Positions 16,882-25,672 are shown, numbered from the stretch's first letter. The stretch is 37,136 nucleotides of DNA from Candidatus Kapaibacterium sp. (GCA_938084565.1 CALKEU010000010.1:1-37136); one strand, 5' to 3'. A program made the numbers and translations. Notes: generated by a model from the letters alone, not told the origin.

Positions 16882-18095
16882 AAGAAGAGCCAACGCCAGG
16901 GATGTTCCCCGAAGCGGAGGAGCCCAAGGCGGGAGCTCCACCCCAGCAGGAGACTGCCATCAGGGGTGACAGCTGGCTGAAGGAGCAGCGGAGGAGCCTC
17001 CTCGAGGGAGATGGCCTCCTTGAGGCTTCCATCGTGCAGCGAGAAGATATAGGCCCCTAGGGCACCATTCCCTTCCAGAGCAAAGGCAAGGGCTGCTGTG
17101 CGAAAGAGCAAGAGGGGTCCAGCGATGGAAGCCCGCAGGTACATGTGCCACCGCTGGTGGCCATGAGCGTTGAAGCAGAGCACGCCACTGATGGGTTCCC
17201 CAACCCCAGGGCTGTGGACGACAACGTAGACGTTGTTGGAATCGTCGAGCGAAATCCACCGGGGTGGAGCTGGGAGGACTCGAGACCACAGCAGATCACC
17301 CGTCTTAGAGAAGGTGTGGAGCACGGGGACGGGATCGTTGGCCGGCGAGAGATGGAGGCCGCCGACAGCGAGAAAGCGTTTCCCCACGCTCATGGGGCAG
17401 CTCAGCTGGGTCTGTATGAGTGGCCGGGCCCAGCGTTGATGCCCGGTAGATTCGAGGAAGATGACTGTATCGCCATCCAATTCCCCCTGCCCCTTGGCTC
17501 CTACGACGATGGAGCCATCGGAGTCGGCCACCGGGTAGCGCTCGAGGGTTGTTCTCCGGTGCTGTTCCCAGAGGAGAGCGCCGGAAGAGGAGAGGCGGTA
17601 GAGACGGCCGGTGGCGTCGCCAATGAGGACTCCATCGGTGAAGGGGAGTGGCTGTAGGTAAGGACCGCCACCGCTGGAGAAGGCCTCCAGAAGAAGCTTC
17701 TGCCAGCGGAGCCGCCCTTCGAAGGAGAGAGCGTAGAGCGTCCCATCAGTACCTAAGGCGTAGAGGGTTGCCGTGTCCGCAGCCAAGGCTGCTCCGGCTG
17801 TGACCCCCTGGGGGAAGCGAAAGGACCACGCCACCTCAGCCCCTGAGATGGCCACGAGAGAGCCCTGAGTCGTCGCTACGATTGTCAAGCGCGAGGATAA
17901 GGGCAGTGGAGGCTGGAGACATCCGCTGCTGTCGCTATGGGAAAGCGGTATGAGGAAGAGGAGCCGCGGTGGCTCGGGGGCAGTGGAAGCATAATTGTGC
18001 GTGCGAGCGGGGCTTCCCCCAAGCGTGGTTGGTACATTCCACCGCTCCTGTTGGCAACCCCAGAGGAAGAAGGCGAGGAGAAGTATGCCACTCAT
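16878..18095 (-). CDS. PQQ-like beta-propeller lipoprotein
   Basis: A 405-residue protein. MSGILLLAFFLWGCQQ is a lipoprotein signal with an LWGC lipobox. The mature part shows repeated blade motifs of the PQQ/quinoprotein type: GSLVAISGAEVAWSFRFP, DGTLYALSFEGRLRWQKLL, TGRLYRLSSSGALLWEQH, FLESTGHQRWARPL, LHTFSKTGDLLWSRVL and LCFNAHGHQRWHMYL, about 45-55 residues apart. BamB has a similar lipoprotein-propeller layout, but homology to BamB cannot be decided by eye and other repeat proteins share it. No catalytic residues are expected. The ATG overlaps the cca stop by four bases (ATGA). This is the last gene of the leftward run. Confidence 0.75.
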   Translation of the reverse strand: MSGILLLAFFLWGCQQERWNVPTTLGGSPARTHNYASTAPEPPRLLFLIPLSHSDSSGCLQPPLPLSSRLTIVATTQGSLVAISGAEVAWSFRFPQGVTAGAALAADTATLYALGTDGTLYALSFEGRLRWQKLLLEAFSSGGGPYLQPLPFTDGVLIGDATGRLYRLSSSGALLWEQHRRTTLERYPVADSDGSIVVGAKGQGELDGDTVIFLESTGHQRWARPLIQTQLSCPMSVGKRFLAVGGLHLSPANDPVPVLHTFSKTGDLLWSRVLPAPPRWISLDDSNNVYVVVHSPGVGEPISGVLCFNAHGHQRWHMYLRASIAGPLLLFRTAALAFALEGNGALGAYIFSLHDGSLKEAISLEEAPPLLLQPAVTPDGSLLLGWSSRLGLLRFGEHPWRWLFF

Positions 18096-19612
18096 GAGGC
18101 TGGGGGGTCTGGGTTTGAGATGGGATGTCTCTGCTGACGGCGGAAGCGCTGCTCCTGGTAAGCGAGGGCCTCGGCCAGGAGCTGGTCTTTGTGGGCGAGG
18201 AAGTATGCCTTGACGGCCTCATAGTCGTTCGGTACCAAGCCGTCCAGGATAGCTTCCTCGAGCTTCTTCTTGATGTACCCCACCGCCGGGGAGGGTGGGA
18301 GGTTGCACAAGGCCATGATCTCCTCTCCGCGCACGGGGGATTGGAAGGCCCGGAGGCGGTCTCGCTCTTGGACCTCCTCGATGCGTTTCTGGAGGACATC
18401 GTAGTTGCTCATGTAGCGGCGTGCCAAGACGGGGTTGCGTGTGGTGATGTCGGCTCGGCACAGCAGGAAGAGATCTTCTAGAGCTTCCCCTGCCTGGACG
18501 ATGAGGCGTCGGATGGCCGAGTCGGTTACTCCTTCGTCCACGAGAGCTTGCGGCCGCTGGTGGAGGCGGACGAGCGTCTGCACATAAGGCAAGTGCTGCA
18601 GGGGGAGTTTGAGCCGCCGGAAGAGGCGTTCCACCATTCGAGCCCCGACCTCTTCATGGCCGTGGAAGGTCCACCCAACCCCTTCGACGAAGCGTTTGGT
18701 TTTCAGCTTGCCGATGTCATGCAGAAGTGCCGCCAGCCGGAGCCAGAGGCTGTCGCTGTGTTGGGCGACATTGTCGACAACCTGCAGCGTGTGGCGCAGG
18801 ACATCCTTATGCCCATACGCCTGCTTGCCCACTTGGAGCAGTTCAACCCCGGCAAGGTGGTGGAGTTCCGGCAGGATGTACTGCAGGAGCCCTGTCTCGT
18901 AGAGGATTATAAAGCCTCGGCTCGGGCGGGGAGTGGAGAGGAGTTTCAGCAGCTCCTCGGTGATGCGCTCTTGGGAGACGATTTGGATGCGCGCGGCTAA
19001 CTCCGTCATGGCTTGGCGGGCATCGTCGGCGAGTGTGCCCTCCAGCAGGGCTACGAAGCGGGCAGCTCGAAGCATGCGGAGTGGGTCTTCGTTAAAGGTG
19101 ATGGCCGGATCGAGCGGCGTTCGGATGAAGCGCCGGTTTAAGTCCTGGAGCCCACCGAAGAGATCGACAAGCGCCCCCCAGTAGGGCTCATTGAGAGCGA
19201 TAGCCATGGCATTGATGGTGAAGTCCCGGCGCCGCAAATCATCCCAAAAGGTGCCCTCCTGGACGATCGGTTTGCGCGACTCGGCTGTGTAGATCTCCCG
19301 CCGCGTTCCCACAAGCTCGCACCGATATTCCCCGATGGGTACCAGGGCTGTGTGGAAGCGTTCGTAGAGGACGGCTTTAGAGCGGAAGCGGCGTGCCAGC
19401 AGGCGAGCAAAGGCCAGCGCATCCCCAATGACGGTCAGATCGATCTCGGTGCGCTGCTTCCCAAGGAAGAGGTCCCGGACGAATCCCCCGACGACGAACA
19501 AGCCGACTCCCTGCTGGTCAGCAATTTGGCCCAGACGGCGTAAGAGGGGATCGGACAGCTCTACGCGCGGGGCGCTGTCGAGATACTGGTGGACGTCCTC
19601 TGGCACTATCAT
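18092..19612 (-). CDS. cca: CCA tRNA nucleotidyltransferase / poly(A) polymerase family protein with HD domain
   Basis: A 506-residue class II nucleotidyltransferase. VGGFVRDLFLGKQRTEIDLTVIGD (about residues 41-64) is the active-site block. The usual DxD metal pair reads E56-I-D58, a Glu for the first Asp. The downstream motifs RRRDFTINAMAI (near 128), DLFGGLQDL, and EDPLRMLRAARFVA (near 176) are intact. An HD domain follows (LLHDIGKLKTKRF near 300, HGHEEVGARM). The C-terminal ~100 residues are helical. It would add or repair the 3' CCA of tRNAs; the tRNA-Val gene in this window lacks an encoded CCA, so such an activity is needed. The start overlaps the antiporter stop (ATGA). Confidence 0.9.
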   Translation of the reverse strand: MIVPEDVHQYLDSAPRVELSDPLLRRLGQIADQQGVGLFVVGGFVRDLFLGKQRTEIDLTVIGDALAFARLLARRFRSKAVLYERFHTALVPIGEYRCELVGTRREIYTAESRKPIVQEGTFWDDLRRRDFTINAMAIALNEPYWGALVDLFGGLQDLNRRFIRTPLDPAITFNEDPLRMLRAARFVALLEGTLADDARQAMTELAARIQIVSQERITEELLKLLSTPRPSRGFIILYETGLLQYILPELHHLAGVELLQVGKQAYGHKDVLRHTLQVVDNVAQHSDSLWLRLAALLHDIGKLKTKRFVEGVGWTFHGHEEVGARMVERLFRRLKLPLQHLPYVQTLVRLHQRPQALVDEGVTDSAIRRLIVQAGEALEDLFLLCRADITTRNPVLARRYMSNYDVLQKRIEEVQERDRLRAFQSPVRGEEIMALCNLPPSPAVGYIKKKLEEAILDGLVPNDYEAVKAYFLAHKDQLLAEALAYQEQRFRRQQRHPISNPDPPAS

Positions 19613-21306
19613 TGCTGGTCCGGCTGTTCGGCTTGGGAGAGTTGCCGTTGGAGCAGAGAGTAGTGTTCAGCACGGAAGCGCTCACTGAGCGCTGCAATGT
19701 CTTCCACTGGCACTTGCAAATGACGCAGCAACAGCGTCAGGAGGTATAGCGAAGCTTCGAGCTCTTCAGCCACCACCACGGAAGCCCCAGCAGCGTAGAG
19801 GGGTTCGATGTAGGCGACAAAGCGCGTGCGTGCAGCAATGAAGGCTTCCGCATTCAGGCTGCGGATGAGTCCGATGGCGTGGGGAACCATGCGCGTGTCG
19901 GAGATAGCTACTACGATGGCGCGGGCGCGATCGGCTCCAGCGCGTCGCAGACTCGTCTCGTCAGTACAGTCGCCCAAATACACGGGCTCCCCAGCAGCTT
20001 GGAGCCGAGCCACGGTGAACGGGTTGAGTTCCAGGATCGCGTAGGGGATTCCTGCCGTCTTGAGGAGTGCATGCACCGTAGAGCCCGTGATGCCGTAGCC
20101 GATAATGAGGACATGCCCTCTCGGCCCTTCCTGCTGGGTGATTCTCGCAGGGGGACTTGGCATCCACCGGTGAGCCGTCAGGTAGAGTAGGGATACTAGG
20201 AGAACGCTCCCGATGAAGGCAGCTCGGAGGAGGCGCTCCGTTTCCACGTCGAACAGTCCAGTTTGTAGCCCGACGGTCAGCCCAACGATGGTAAATTCCC
20301 CAAGCGAAGCCAGTAAGATCCCGCTCAGAGTGGCCGTCCGGATTGGATATCCGGCAAGGCGAGCCGGGATGACAGTAGCGGCAAACTTACCTCCGAAGAG
20401 GAGCAGGGTCAGCGGGATGAGCCACTTCACGGGCGGCAGGACGTCCAGCAGAAGCCCAACCGAGAGGAAAAACAGACTGGTGAAGGCATCCTTGAAGGGA
20501 GTTATGACGCCAATGAGACGGTGGCGTTCCTGAAAATCGGCAAAGAGCAATCCTGCCACGAAGGCGCCTAGGGCGGAGGAGAGGCCCCAGGAATCGCTCA
20601 ATAGTGCGGCCCCAATGCCGATCGTGAGGCCTAAGAGGACGAAGGCCTCACGCGCAGAGGTTAGCCGCAGCAGTCGGATGGAGGCACGGATGGAGAAGCG
20701 CAGCAGGATGAAGAGTACTGTGCCAGCTGCTAGAATGAGGATGAGCTCCCGGAAGAAAAGCCAGACCGAGAGAGTCTGCCCCCCGGCGAGGAAGCCTAAG
20801 AGGCGTACGGATACAATGAGCGGAGCCACGGCCACATCTTGCGCCAGGAGAATGGTGAAAGCCAGCCGCCCGTGGGGAGCTTCCATTTCTCCGCGTTGGA
20901 GCAGGAATCCCAAACCGACGGCCGTGCTGCTCAGCGAGACAAGCATCCCAACGGCGAGCGCCTCCGCGAAGCTCTCCCGCTGCCACAGAAACCAGAGGGC
21001 CGTCCCGACGAGCGTCGACAGCCCCATCTGCAGCAGGCCACCGATGAGAGCAATGCGCCGTAGCTGCCAGAGGCGCTGGAAGGAGAACTCCAGCCCAACA
21101 GTAAAGAGCAGCAGGGCAACGCCAATATTGGCCACCAGCTCAACGGCTGCTGACGGGCTTATCACATTCAGTCCGGCCGGGCTCAGGAGAACACCCCCGA
21201 GGATGAGGCTCAGCACTGAAGGGATGCGGAAGCGATCGGATACAGCTGTCAGCACAAATGCTACCCCCACCAGCAGGAGGAGCTCTTGCAAGAAGGCGAG
21301 CTCCAT
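19609..21306 (-). CDS. Kef-type monovalent cation:proton antiporter (CPA2) with TrkA-N domain
   Basis: A 565-residue protein. The first ~385 residues form about 12-13 membrane segments with CPA2 features: RIPSVLSLILGGVLLSPAGLN, GVALLLFTVGLEFSF, VSLSSTAVGLGFLL, ILLAQDVAVAPLIV (the QD pair typical of KefB/C) and GAFVAGLLFAD. After a short linker comes a cytoplasmic RCK/TrkA-N domain: HVLIIGYGITGSTVHALL (Rossmann GxGxxG, near 398), AILELNP, GDCTDETSLRRAGADRARAIVVA. It likely exports K+ or Na+ in exchange for H+ under nucleotide control. No C-terminal TrkA-C domain is obvious, only about 60 residues follow. It lies 3 bp from the transketolase C-terminal subunit stop. Confidence 0.9.
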   Translation of the reverse strand: MELAFLQELLLLVGVAFVLTAVSDRFRIPSVLSLILGGVLLSPAGLNVISPSAAVELVANIGVALLLFTVGLEFSFQRLWQLRRIALIGGLLQMGLSTLVGTALWFLWQRESFAEALAVGMLVSLSSTAVGLGFLLQRGEMEAPHGRLAFTILLAQDVAVAPLIVSVRLLGFLAGGQTLSVWLFFRELILILAAGTVLFILLRFSIRASIRLLRLTSAREAFVLLGLTIGIGAALLSDSWGLSSALGAFVAGLLFADFQERHRLIGVITPFKDAFTSLFFLSVGLLLDVLPPVKWLIPLTLLLFGGKFAATVIPARLAGYPIRTATLSGILLASLGEFTIVGLTVGLQTGLFDVETERLLRAAFIGSVLLVSLLYLTAHRWMPSPPARITQQEGPRGHVLIIGYGITGSTVHALLKTAGIPYAILELNPFTVARLQAAGEPVYLGDCTDETSLRRAGADRARAIVVAISDTRMVPHAIGLIRSLNAEAFIAARTRFVAYIEPLYAAGASVVVAEELEASLYLLTLLLRHLQVPVEDIAALSERFRAEHYSLLQRQLSQAEQPDQQ

Positions 21307-21309
21307 CGA

Positions 21310-22335
21310 TTAGCCACCGTGGTCCTCCGAAAGGTCAAGACGCGGCAGATCCGTAACGCGGCGAATACCTATCTGACCGGCATCGCGGCGTTGCATAGCC
21401 ACGAGAGCCGCTGTATAGATGTCTTTCCACGTCAGCCCGAACTTCTCCAGCAGCTCCTCCGGTTCTCCACTGCCACCGAAGGTGTCACGGATGCCCACAA
21501 ACTCGATGGGCACGGGGTAGTTTTTAGCGAGCACTTCTGCCACAGCGCTGCCCATGCCGCCATGGATCTGGTGCTCTTCGGCGGTGACAACAGCTCCGCA
21601 CTCCCGGGCAGCTGTAACGATGGTCTCCACATCCATTGGCTTGATCGTGTGGTTGTTGATGACGCGGGCACGAATCCCGCGCCGGGCTAGCATATCGGCC
21701 GCTAGCAGAGCCTGCCAGACCATGGCGCCGCACGCGATGATGGCCACGTCGGATCCATCTCGAAAAACTTCAGCCCGCCCGAGCTGGAAGGGGGTATCCT
21801 CAGTGGTAAACCACGGGACGCTGGCACGCCCGAAGCGGACGTAAGCAGGGCCCCAGATTTCGCCAATGGCGATGGTGGCCTTCTTTGTCTCCATGTAGTC
21901 GCAGGGGACTACCAACGTCATGTTCGGCAGCGAGCGGATGACAGCAATGTCCTCCAGCGCCTGGTGTGTTGCCCCATCAGGGCCGACGCTAATGCCAGCA
22001 TGCCCCCCACCGATTTTGACGTTGACGTAGTTATAGCACACGGAGATGCGCAGCTGGTCTGCATTCCGGAAAGCGCAGAAGGTCCCATAGCTGGCAAAGA
22101 AGGGGATCTTGCCCGACAGAGCTAGTCCAACGGCAATGGTCGTAGCGTTCTGCTCTGCCACCCCGATAGAGAAGAAGCGGTCGGGGAAGCGATCGCGGAA
22201 GAAGGAAGTCATGACCGACTCGGTGATATCGCCCCCGAGCACGACGACATTATCGTAGCGTTCGCCCAGGACGACGAGGCCCTCCCCGAAGCCTTGGCGT
22301 GTTGGTTTATGGCCGAGAAGAGGAAACTCTGGCAT
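21310..22335 (-). CDS. Transketolase, C-terminal subunit
   Basis: A 341-residue protein carrying the pyrimidine-binding and C-terminal domains of transketolase. FFSIGVAEQNATTIAVGLALSGKIPFFASYGTF (about residues 54-86) contains the Glu that activates thiamine diphosphate. GGGHAGISVGPDGATHQALEDIAVIRSLPNMTLVVPCD is the next conserved block, and GCGAMVWQ-type and EEHQIHGGMGSAVAEVL blocks follow. This half-length form pairs with the N-terminal subunit gene about 600 bp upstream on the same strand. The heterodimer would perform pentose phosphate carbon shuffling or a related ThDP reaction. A lipoprotein gene lies between the two halves, ending 5 bp before this start. Confidence 0.92.
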   Translation of the reverse strand: MPEFPLLGHKPTRQGFGEGLVVLGERYDNVVVLGGDITESVMTSFFRDRFPDRFFSIGVAEQNATTIAVGLALSGKIPFFASYGTFCAFRNADQLRISVCYNYVNVKIGGGHAGISVGPDGATHQALEDIAVIRSLPNMTLVVPCDYMETKKATIAIGEIWGPAYVRFGRASVPWFTTEDTPFQLGRAEVFRDGSDVAIIACGAMVWQALLAADMLARRGIRARVINNHTIKPMDVETIVTAARECGAVVTAEEHQIHGGMGSAVAEVLAKNYPVPIEFVGIRDTFGGSGEPEELLEKFGLTWKDIYTAALVAMQRRDAGQIGIRRVTDLPRLDLSEDHGG

Positions 22336-22340
22336 GCCTT

Positions 22341-22946
22341 TCAGCGCTGCTGGGAGACGAGCTGTTGGTACTGCGGCAGAGGGAAGAGCTCAAGGAGGCG
22401 GGCCCACACAAGAGAGGCTGGCACATCCCCGCCTTCGGCCTGGATCAGGAAGCGTCGGGCTACAACGGCCCGCAGGCGCCCGTTCCGGCTCAGTGGATCC
22501 CACACTACATAGCCGATCCCTTCAGGCCGGTGGAGCAGCTCCAGCTGCTGGCTCGGATAGTCTTTAGCAGGGTTGCGGATGCGATCCAACTCGGCGTAGA
22601 GCTGGGACGGCGCTGCACCGTAATCGCTGACCATCATCCAGAGATAGCCGCCGTTGCGGAACCGGACCTCCTGTGAGACGCTCAGGACAACGCTTCCCTC
22701 CCCCAGCACTTTGCGTCCAGAACTCGGGGGCAAGACCTCCGCGACCTCAGGAATGGTGCTCGAGGGGGGGAGAAGAGCAAGGAGCGTTTCGGCGGGCACT
22801 GGGGTCTGCCGAACGGGAGGGGCCTCAACTGCAGGAGTTGCCGGCGGGGTTTGCTCTGCCGTAGGCACGCCGGCGCTATTGGGTGGTGTAGATCGGGTGC
22901 AGCTGTACAGGAAGCAGGTAGCAACCAGAAGACCTAGCCCTCGCAT
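22341..22946 (-). CDS. Predicted lipoprotein between the transketolase subunit genes
   Basis: A 201-residue protein. MRGLGLLVATCFLYSCTRS is a lipoprotein signal with a YSC lipobox, followed by a Pro/Thr/Ala-rich linker (about 20-60). The C-terminal ~130 residues are a compact domain (SVVLSVSQEVRFRNGGYLWMMVSDYG, LHRPEGIGYVVWDPLSRNGRLRAVVARRFLIQAEGG). I do not recognise the family; some blocks recall small envelope proteins that sense or bind a ligand, but nothing specific. The ATG at 22946 lies 7 bp after the transketolase N-subunit stop and its own stop is 5 bp before the C-subunit start. Co-transcription is therefore nearly certain. The frame is open 70 codons upstream inside the transketolase gene, but the lipobox fixes the start. 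Confidence 0.65.
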   Translation of the reverse strand: MRGLGLLVATCFLYSCTRSTPPNSAGVPTAEQTPPATPAVEAPPVRQTPVPAETLLALLPPSSTIPEVAEVLPPSSGRKVLGEGSVVLSVSQEVRFRNGGYLWMMVSDYGAAPSQLYAELDRIRNPAKDYPSQQLELLHRPEGIGYVVWDPLSRNGRLRAVVARRFLIQAEGGDVPASLVWARLLELFPLPQYQQLVSQQR

Positions 22947-22953
22947 GGGGTTG

Positions 22954-23889
22954 TCACGTTTCAGCGGCTTCCACAACGGCAATGTAAGGGTCTTCCAACT
23001 CCTGCAGTGCTCGGAGTGCCTGCTCAGGGGTTGGTGGTTTACCGTGCCAGCGGTAGTCGTCCTCCATGAAGGAGACACCGCGCCCCATCTTGGTGTGCGC
23101 GATAATGACGGTCGGCCGGCCAATTCGGCGGCGGTGATTTTCCAGGAATTGGTCAAAACAGGCCATGAGCTCAGCGTAATTGTGTCCGTCGCACTCTAGG
23201 ACAGTGCAGCCGAAGGCCTCGAACTTTTTGTCGAGGGGATAGATGCTCATTACCTGATGGACGCGCCCGTCGATTTGGCAGTCGTTGTTGTCCACAATCC
23301 AGCAGAGGTTGTCCAGCCCATAGTGGGCTGCTGCCATGGCGGCTTCCCAGACGGACCCCTCTTGCAGTTCGCCATCGCCGGTGAGGGCAAAGACACGACG
23401 GTCATTTTTGTCGAGCCATTTGTCGCTCAGTGCCATTCCTACGGCGATAGAGATACCCTGTCCGAGCGATGCCGTGGAGGTTTCGATTCCGGGCAGCCCC
23501 ATGTCGCGTCCTGGATGGCCTTGGAGGCGGCTGCCATACTTGCGCAGGGTACGGAGTTCCTCAATGGGGAAGAACCCGGCCCGTGCCAGAGTCGAGTAGA
23601 GCACTGGGCAGAGGTGGCCGGCACTGAGCACGTAGCGGTCCCGTTCGGGCCACCAGGGGTCCTTTGGACGGTAACGGAGGTAGCCCCCGAAGAAGAGCAC
23701 GGCGTGGATGTCGGCGGTTCCCAGCGGGCCACCGCTATGGCCGGAGCCCGCTAGCACGAGCATTTTGATGATGTCGCGCCGGATCTCACGGGCAATTTCG
23801 GCAAACTCTTCCGGGCGACGGCGGCGGTTTTCGTATACGGTTGGGCTAAAGACAATGCGCAGCTTGTCAAGCGTCATGGCATCGGGCAT
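22954..23889 (-). CDS. Transketolase, N-terminal subunit
   Basis: A 311-residue protein with the ThDP pyrophosphate-binding half of transketolase. AGSGHSGGPLGTADIHAVLFF (about 47-67), SAGHLCPVLYSTLARAGFF, LPGIETSTASLGQGISIAVGMAL and LTGDGELQEGSVWEAAMAA with WIVDNNDCQ (GDG...NN cofactor motif, about 165-200) are all present. It pairs with the C-terminal subunit at 21310-22335. The start at 23889 (MPDAMTLDK) is preferred over the frame-open position at 23907, because a TAAGTTTG box lies at 23905-23912; the internal Met at 23877 is also possible. No strong Shine-Dalgarno sequence is seen. It heads the six-gene leftward run to 16878. Confidence 0.92.
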   Translation of the reverse strand: MPDAMTLDKLRIVFSPTVYENRRRRPEEFAEIAREIRRDIIKMLVLAGSGHSGGPLGTADIHAVLFFGGYLRYRPKDPWWPERDRYVLSAGHLCPVLYSTLARAGFFPIEELRTLRKYGSRLQGHPGRDMGLPGIETSTASLGQGISIAVGMALSDKWLDKNDRRVFALTGDGELQEGSVWEAAMAAAHYGLDNLCWIVDNNDCQIDGRVHQVMSIYPLDKKFEAFGCTVLECDGHNYAELMACFDQFLENHRRRIGRPTVIIAHTKMGRGVSFMEDDYRWHGKPPTPEQALRALQELEDPYIAVVEAAET

Positions 23890-23904
23890 GCGTGGATGGA
23901 GGCA

Positions 23905-23912
23905 CAAACTTA
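23905..23912 (-). promoter_or_regulatory. Bacteroidota-type -7 box (TAAGTTTG) for the transketolase run
   Basis: TAAGTTTG on the minus strand fits TAnnTTTG. The predicted start near 23898 would leave a leader of only 9-21 nt, depending on which ATG (23889 or 23877) is used. No clear -33 TTG at the standard distance. Confidence 0.4.
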
Positions 23913-23957
23913 CAAAAGTCCGTTAGCACGTTGAGCGAAGGGTTGTCTGGCGGGGTG

Positions 23958-23965
23958 TAATTTTG
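23958..23965 (+). promoter_or_regulatory. Bacteroidota-type -7 box (TAATTTTG) for gcvPA
   Basis: TAATTTTG fits TAnnTTTG. It lies 37 bp before the gcvPA ATG at 24003 and is divergent from the transketolase box 45 bp away. TTG triplets at 23931 and 23943 lie 24 and 12 bp upstream, bracketing rather than matching the usual 19-bp spacing. Confidence 0.45.
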
Positions 23966-24002
23966 CAGCCGTCGGCAAGTCCTCTAGCATTTCTACTCTC
24001 TC

Positions 24003-25358
24003 ATGCCATCGCATCCCTTCCTGCCCCTGACCGATGAGGATCGGCGGGAGATGCTCTCCGCCATTGGTGTTCGGGACGAAGAGGAGCTCTTGAGTGCTAT
24101 TCCGGAGAGTCTGCGCATACGAGAGCTGCTGCCGCTGCCGCCGGCCTTGTCAGAGGCCGAGCTCTACGACTACTGCCGCCGTTTAGCGGCTCGCAACGCT
24201 GGAGCGCATACGCACATCTGCTTCATGGGGGCGGGGGCCTACGATCACTATGTGCCGGCAGTGGTGGAGTGGGTCCTCAACCGTTCGGAGTTTCAAACGG
24301 CGTATACGCCGTACCAGGCGGAGGTCTCCCAGGGGACGCTCCAGAGTATCTACGAGTTTCAGACGATGATCTGCCGCCTGACGGGGATGGAGGTGGCCAA
24401 TGCGTCCCTCTATGATGGCGCAAGTGCGGTGGCCGAGGCATGTCTGATGGCGCAGGCCATCACGCGTCGGTCTCGCATTCTCATGGCTGGGACCCTCCAT
24501 CCGCACTATCGCCAAGTAGCCCAAACGGTGAGCGCCGGTCGCGGGCTCCTCTTCCAGGAGCTCATCGCTGCCGATGGGACGGCCGATGTCGATCGGTTGG
24601 CCGAGGAGCTCGACGAGACCGTAGCGGCCGTTGTTGTACAGCAGCCCAACTTTTACGGAACGATTGAGGATGCTGCCCCTACCGTTGGTCAGTTAGCGCA
24701 CCAGTGTGGAGCGCTCTTCATCGTTGTGGCCGATCCTGTCAGCCTTGGGCTCCTCGAGGCGCCAGGGGCTTATGGGGCCGATATCGTTGTGGGCGAGGGG
24801 CAGTCGCTTGGGATTCCTCTGAGCTTCGGTGGGCCGTATGTCGGCTTTTTCGCCACGCGCCGGCAGTATGTCCGCTTCCTCCCGGGGCGCCTGGTTGCCA
24901 TCACGCACGATACGGAAGGCAAGCGCGGTTTTGTGCTTACCTTGCAGACGCGAGAGCAGCAGATCAAGCGCGAGCGGGCTACCTCGAACATTTGCACAAA
25001 CCATGGGCTCATGATGCTTGCGGCAACCGTTGCCCTGTCCTGGTTAGGCAAGGAAGGGTTGCGGGAGCTTGCGCGTCAGTGCTTCTATCGGGCCCGATAT
25101 CTGGCAGAGCGTGTTGCGGCGCTCCCTGGGTACGAGTTAGCCATTGAGAAGCCCTTCTTCCGGGAGTTTCTCGTCCGCACCCCTGTGCCAGCGGAGCAGA
25201 TCGTTGCCGCTGGGCTCGAGCGGGGATTTCTGCCAGGTGTCCCAACCCACTGGCTTGGGGCACAGCTGCCGGGCTTGCTCATTGCGGTGACAGAGCAGCG
25301 GACGCGGCAGCAGATGGATGCATTCGTGAGCTTCTTGGCCGAATTTTCCCCCAGATGA
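24003..25358 (+). CDS. gcvPA: Glycine dehydrogenase (decarboxylating) subunit 1 (P-protein N-terminal half)
   Basis: A 451-residue protein, the usual length of the split P-protein subunit 1. FLPLTDEDRREMLSAIGVRDEEELL opens the family. FMGAGAYDHYVPAVVEWVLNRSEFQTAYTPYQAEVSQGTLQSIYEFQTMICRLTGMEVANASLYDGASA (about residues 75-145) is highly characteristic. GEGQSLGIPLSFGGPYVGFFATRRQYVRFLPGRLV and SNICTNHGLMML follow. It acts with subunit 2 in the glycine cleavage system to decarboxylate glycine; the PLP lysine lies in subunit 2, which is not in this window. Its TGA overlaps the ATG of the next gene (ATGA). Confidence 0.95.
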   Translation: MPSHPFLPLTDEDRREMLSAIGVRDEEELLSAIPESLRIRELLPLPPALSEAELYDYCRRLAARNAGAHTHICFMGAGAYDHYVPAVVEWVLNRSEFQTAYTPYQAEVSQGTLQSIYEFQTMICRLTGMEVANASLYDGASAVAEACLMAQAITRRSRILMAGTLHPHYRQVAQTVSAGRGLLFQELIAADGTADVDRLAEELDETVAAVVVQQPNFYGTIEDAAPTVGQLAHQCGALFIVVADPVSLGLLEAPGAYGADIVVGEGQSLGIPLSFGGPYVGFFATRRQYVRFLPGRLVAITHDTEGKRGFVLTLQTREQQIKRERATSNICTNHGLMMLAATVALSWLGKEGLRELARQCFYRARYLAERVAALPGYELAIEKPFFREFLVRTPVPAEQIVAAGLERGFLPGVPTHWLGAQLPGLLIAVTEQRTRQQMDAFVSFLAEFSPR

Positions 25359-25672
25359 CCAGAGCTCGTCCTGCGCAGAGCCGTGTGCGTCGATGGGTGT
25401 GGACGAGCGTACTCGTAGGACTCGTCGTGCTCCTGGTACTCCTCTTCTCACGCTATGGGGTGCTGACGCGCTGGCGTGTGGAGAGCCAATACCAGGAGGT
25501 GCGTTCGCGCTACGAGCGTCTGCGGTGGCAGGCCGATTCCCTCCAGCGCCGGATTGAGCGGCTCCGCTCGGACGAGCGTGAGCTCGAGCGCCTCGCACGG
25601 GAGCAGTACGGTATGGCACGTCCGGGCGAGACGGTCTATGTCATCCCGGGGGGGCATGGTGTTGGGCGTTGA
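25355..25672 (+). CDS. FtsB/DivIC-like septum formation initiator protein
   Basis: A 105-residue bitopic protein: a basic N-terminus, one membrane segment (about residues 16-36, WVWTSVLVGLVVLLVLLFSRYGV), then a coiled coil (about 42-80, rich in Arg, Glu and Leu heptads) and a short tail with LAREQYGMARPGETVYVIP. The QYGMARPGE tail matches the FtsB/DivIC family (typically EYGMxxPGExxxxI). These proteins join FtsL and FtsQ/DivIB at the division septum. Its start overlaps the gcvPA stop and its end overlaps the ROK kinase start by 17 bp, so translation of the three genes is likely coupled. FtsB and DivIC cannot be told apart from sequence alone. Confidence 0.8.
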   Translation: MTRARPAQSRVRRWVWTSVLVGLVVLLVLLFSRYGVLTRWRVESQYQEVRSRYERLRWQADSLQRRIERLRSDERELERLAREQYGMARPGETVYVIPGGHGVGR

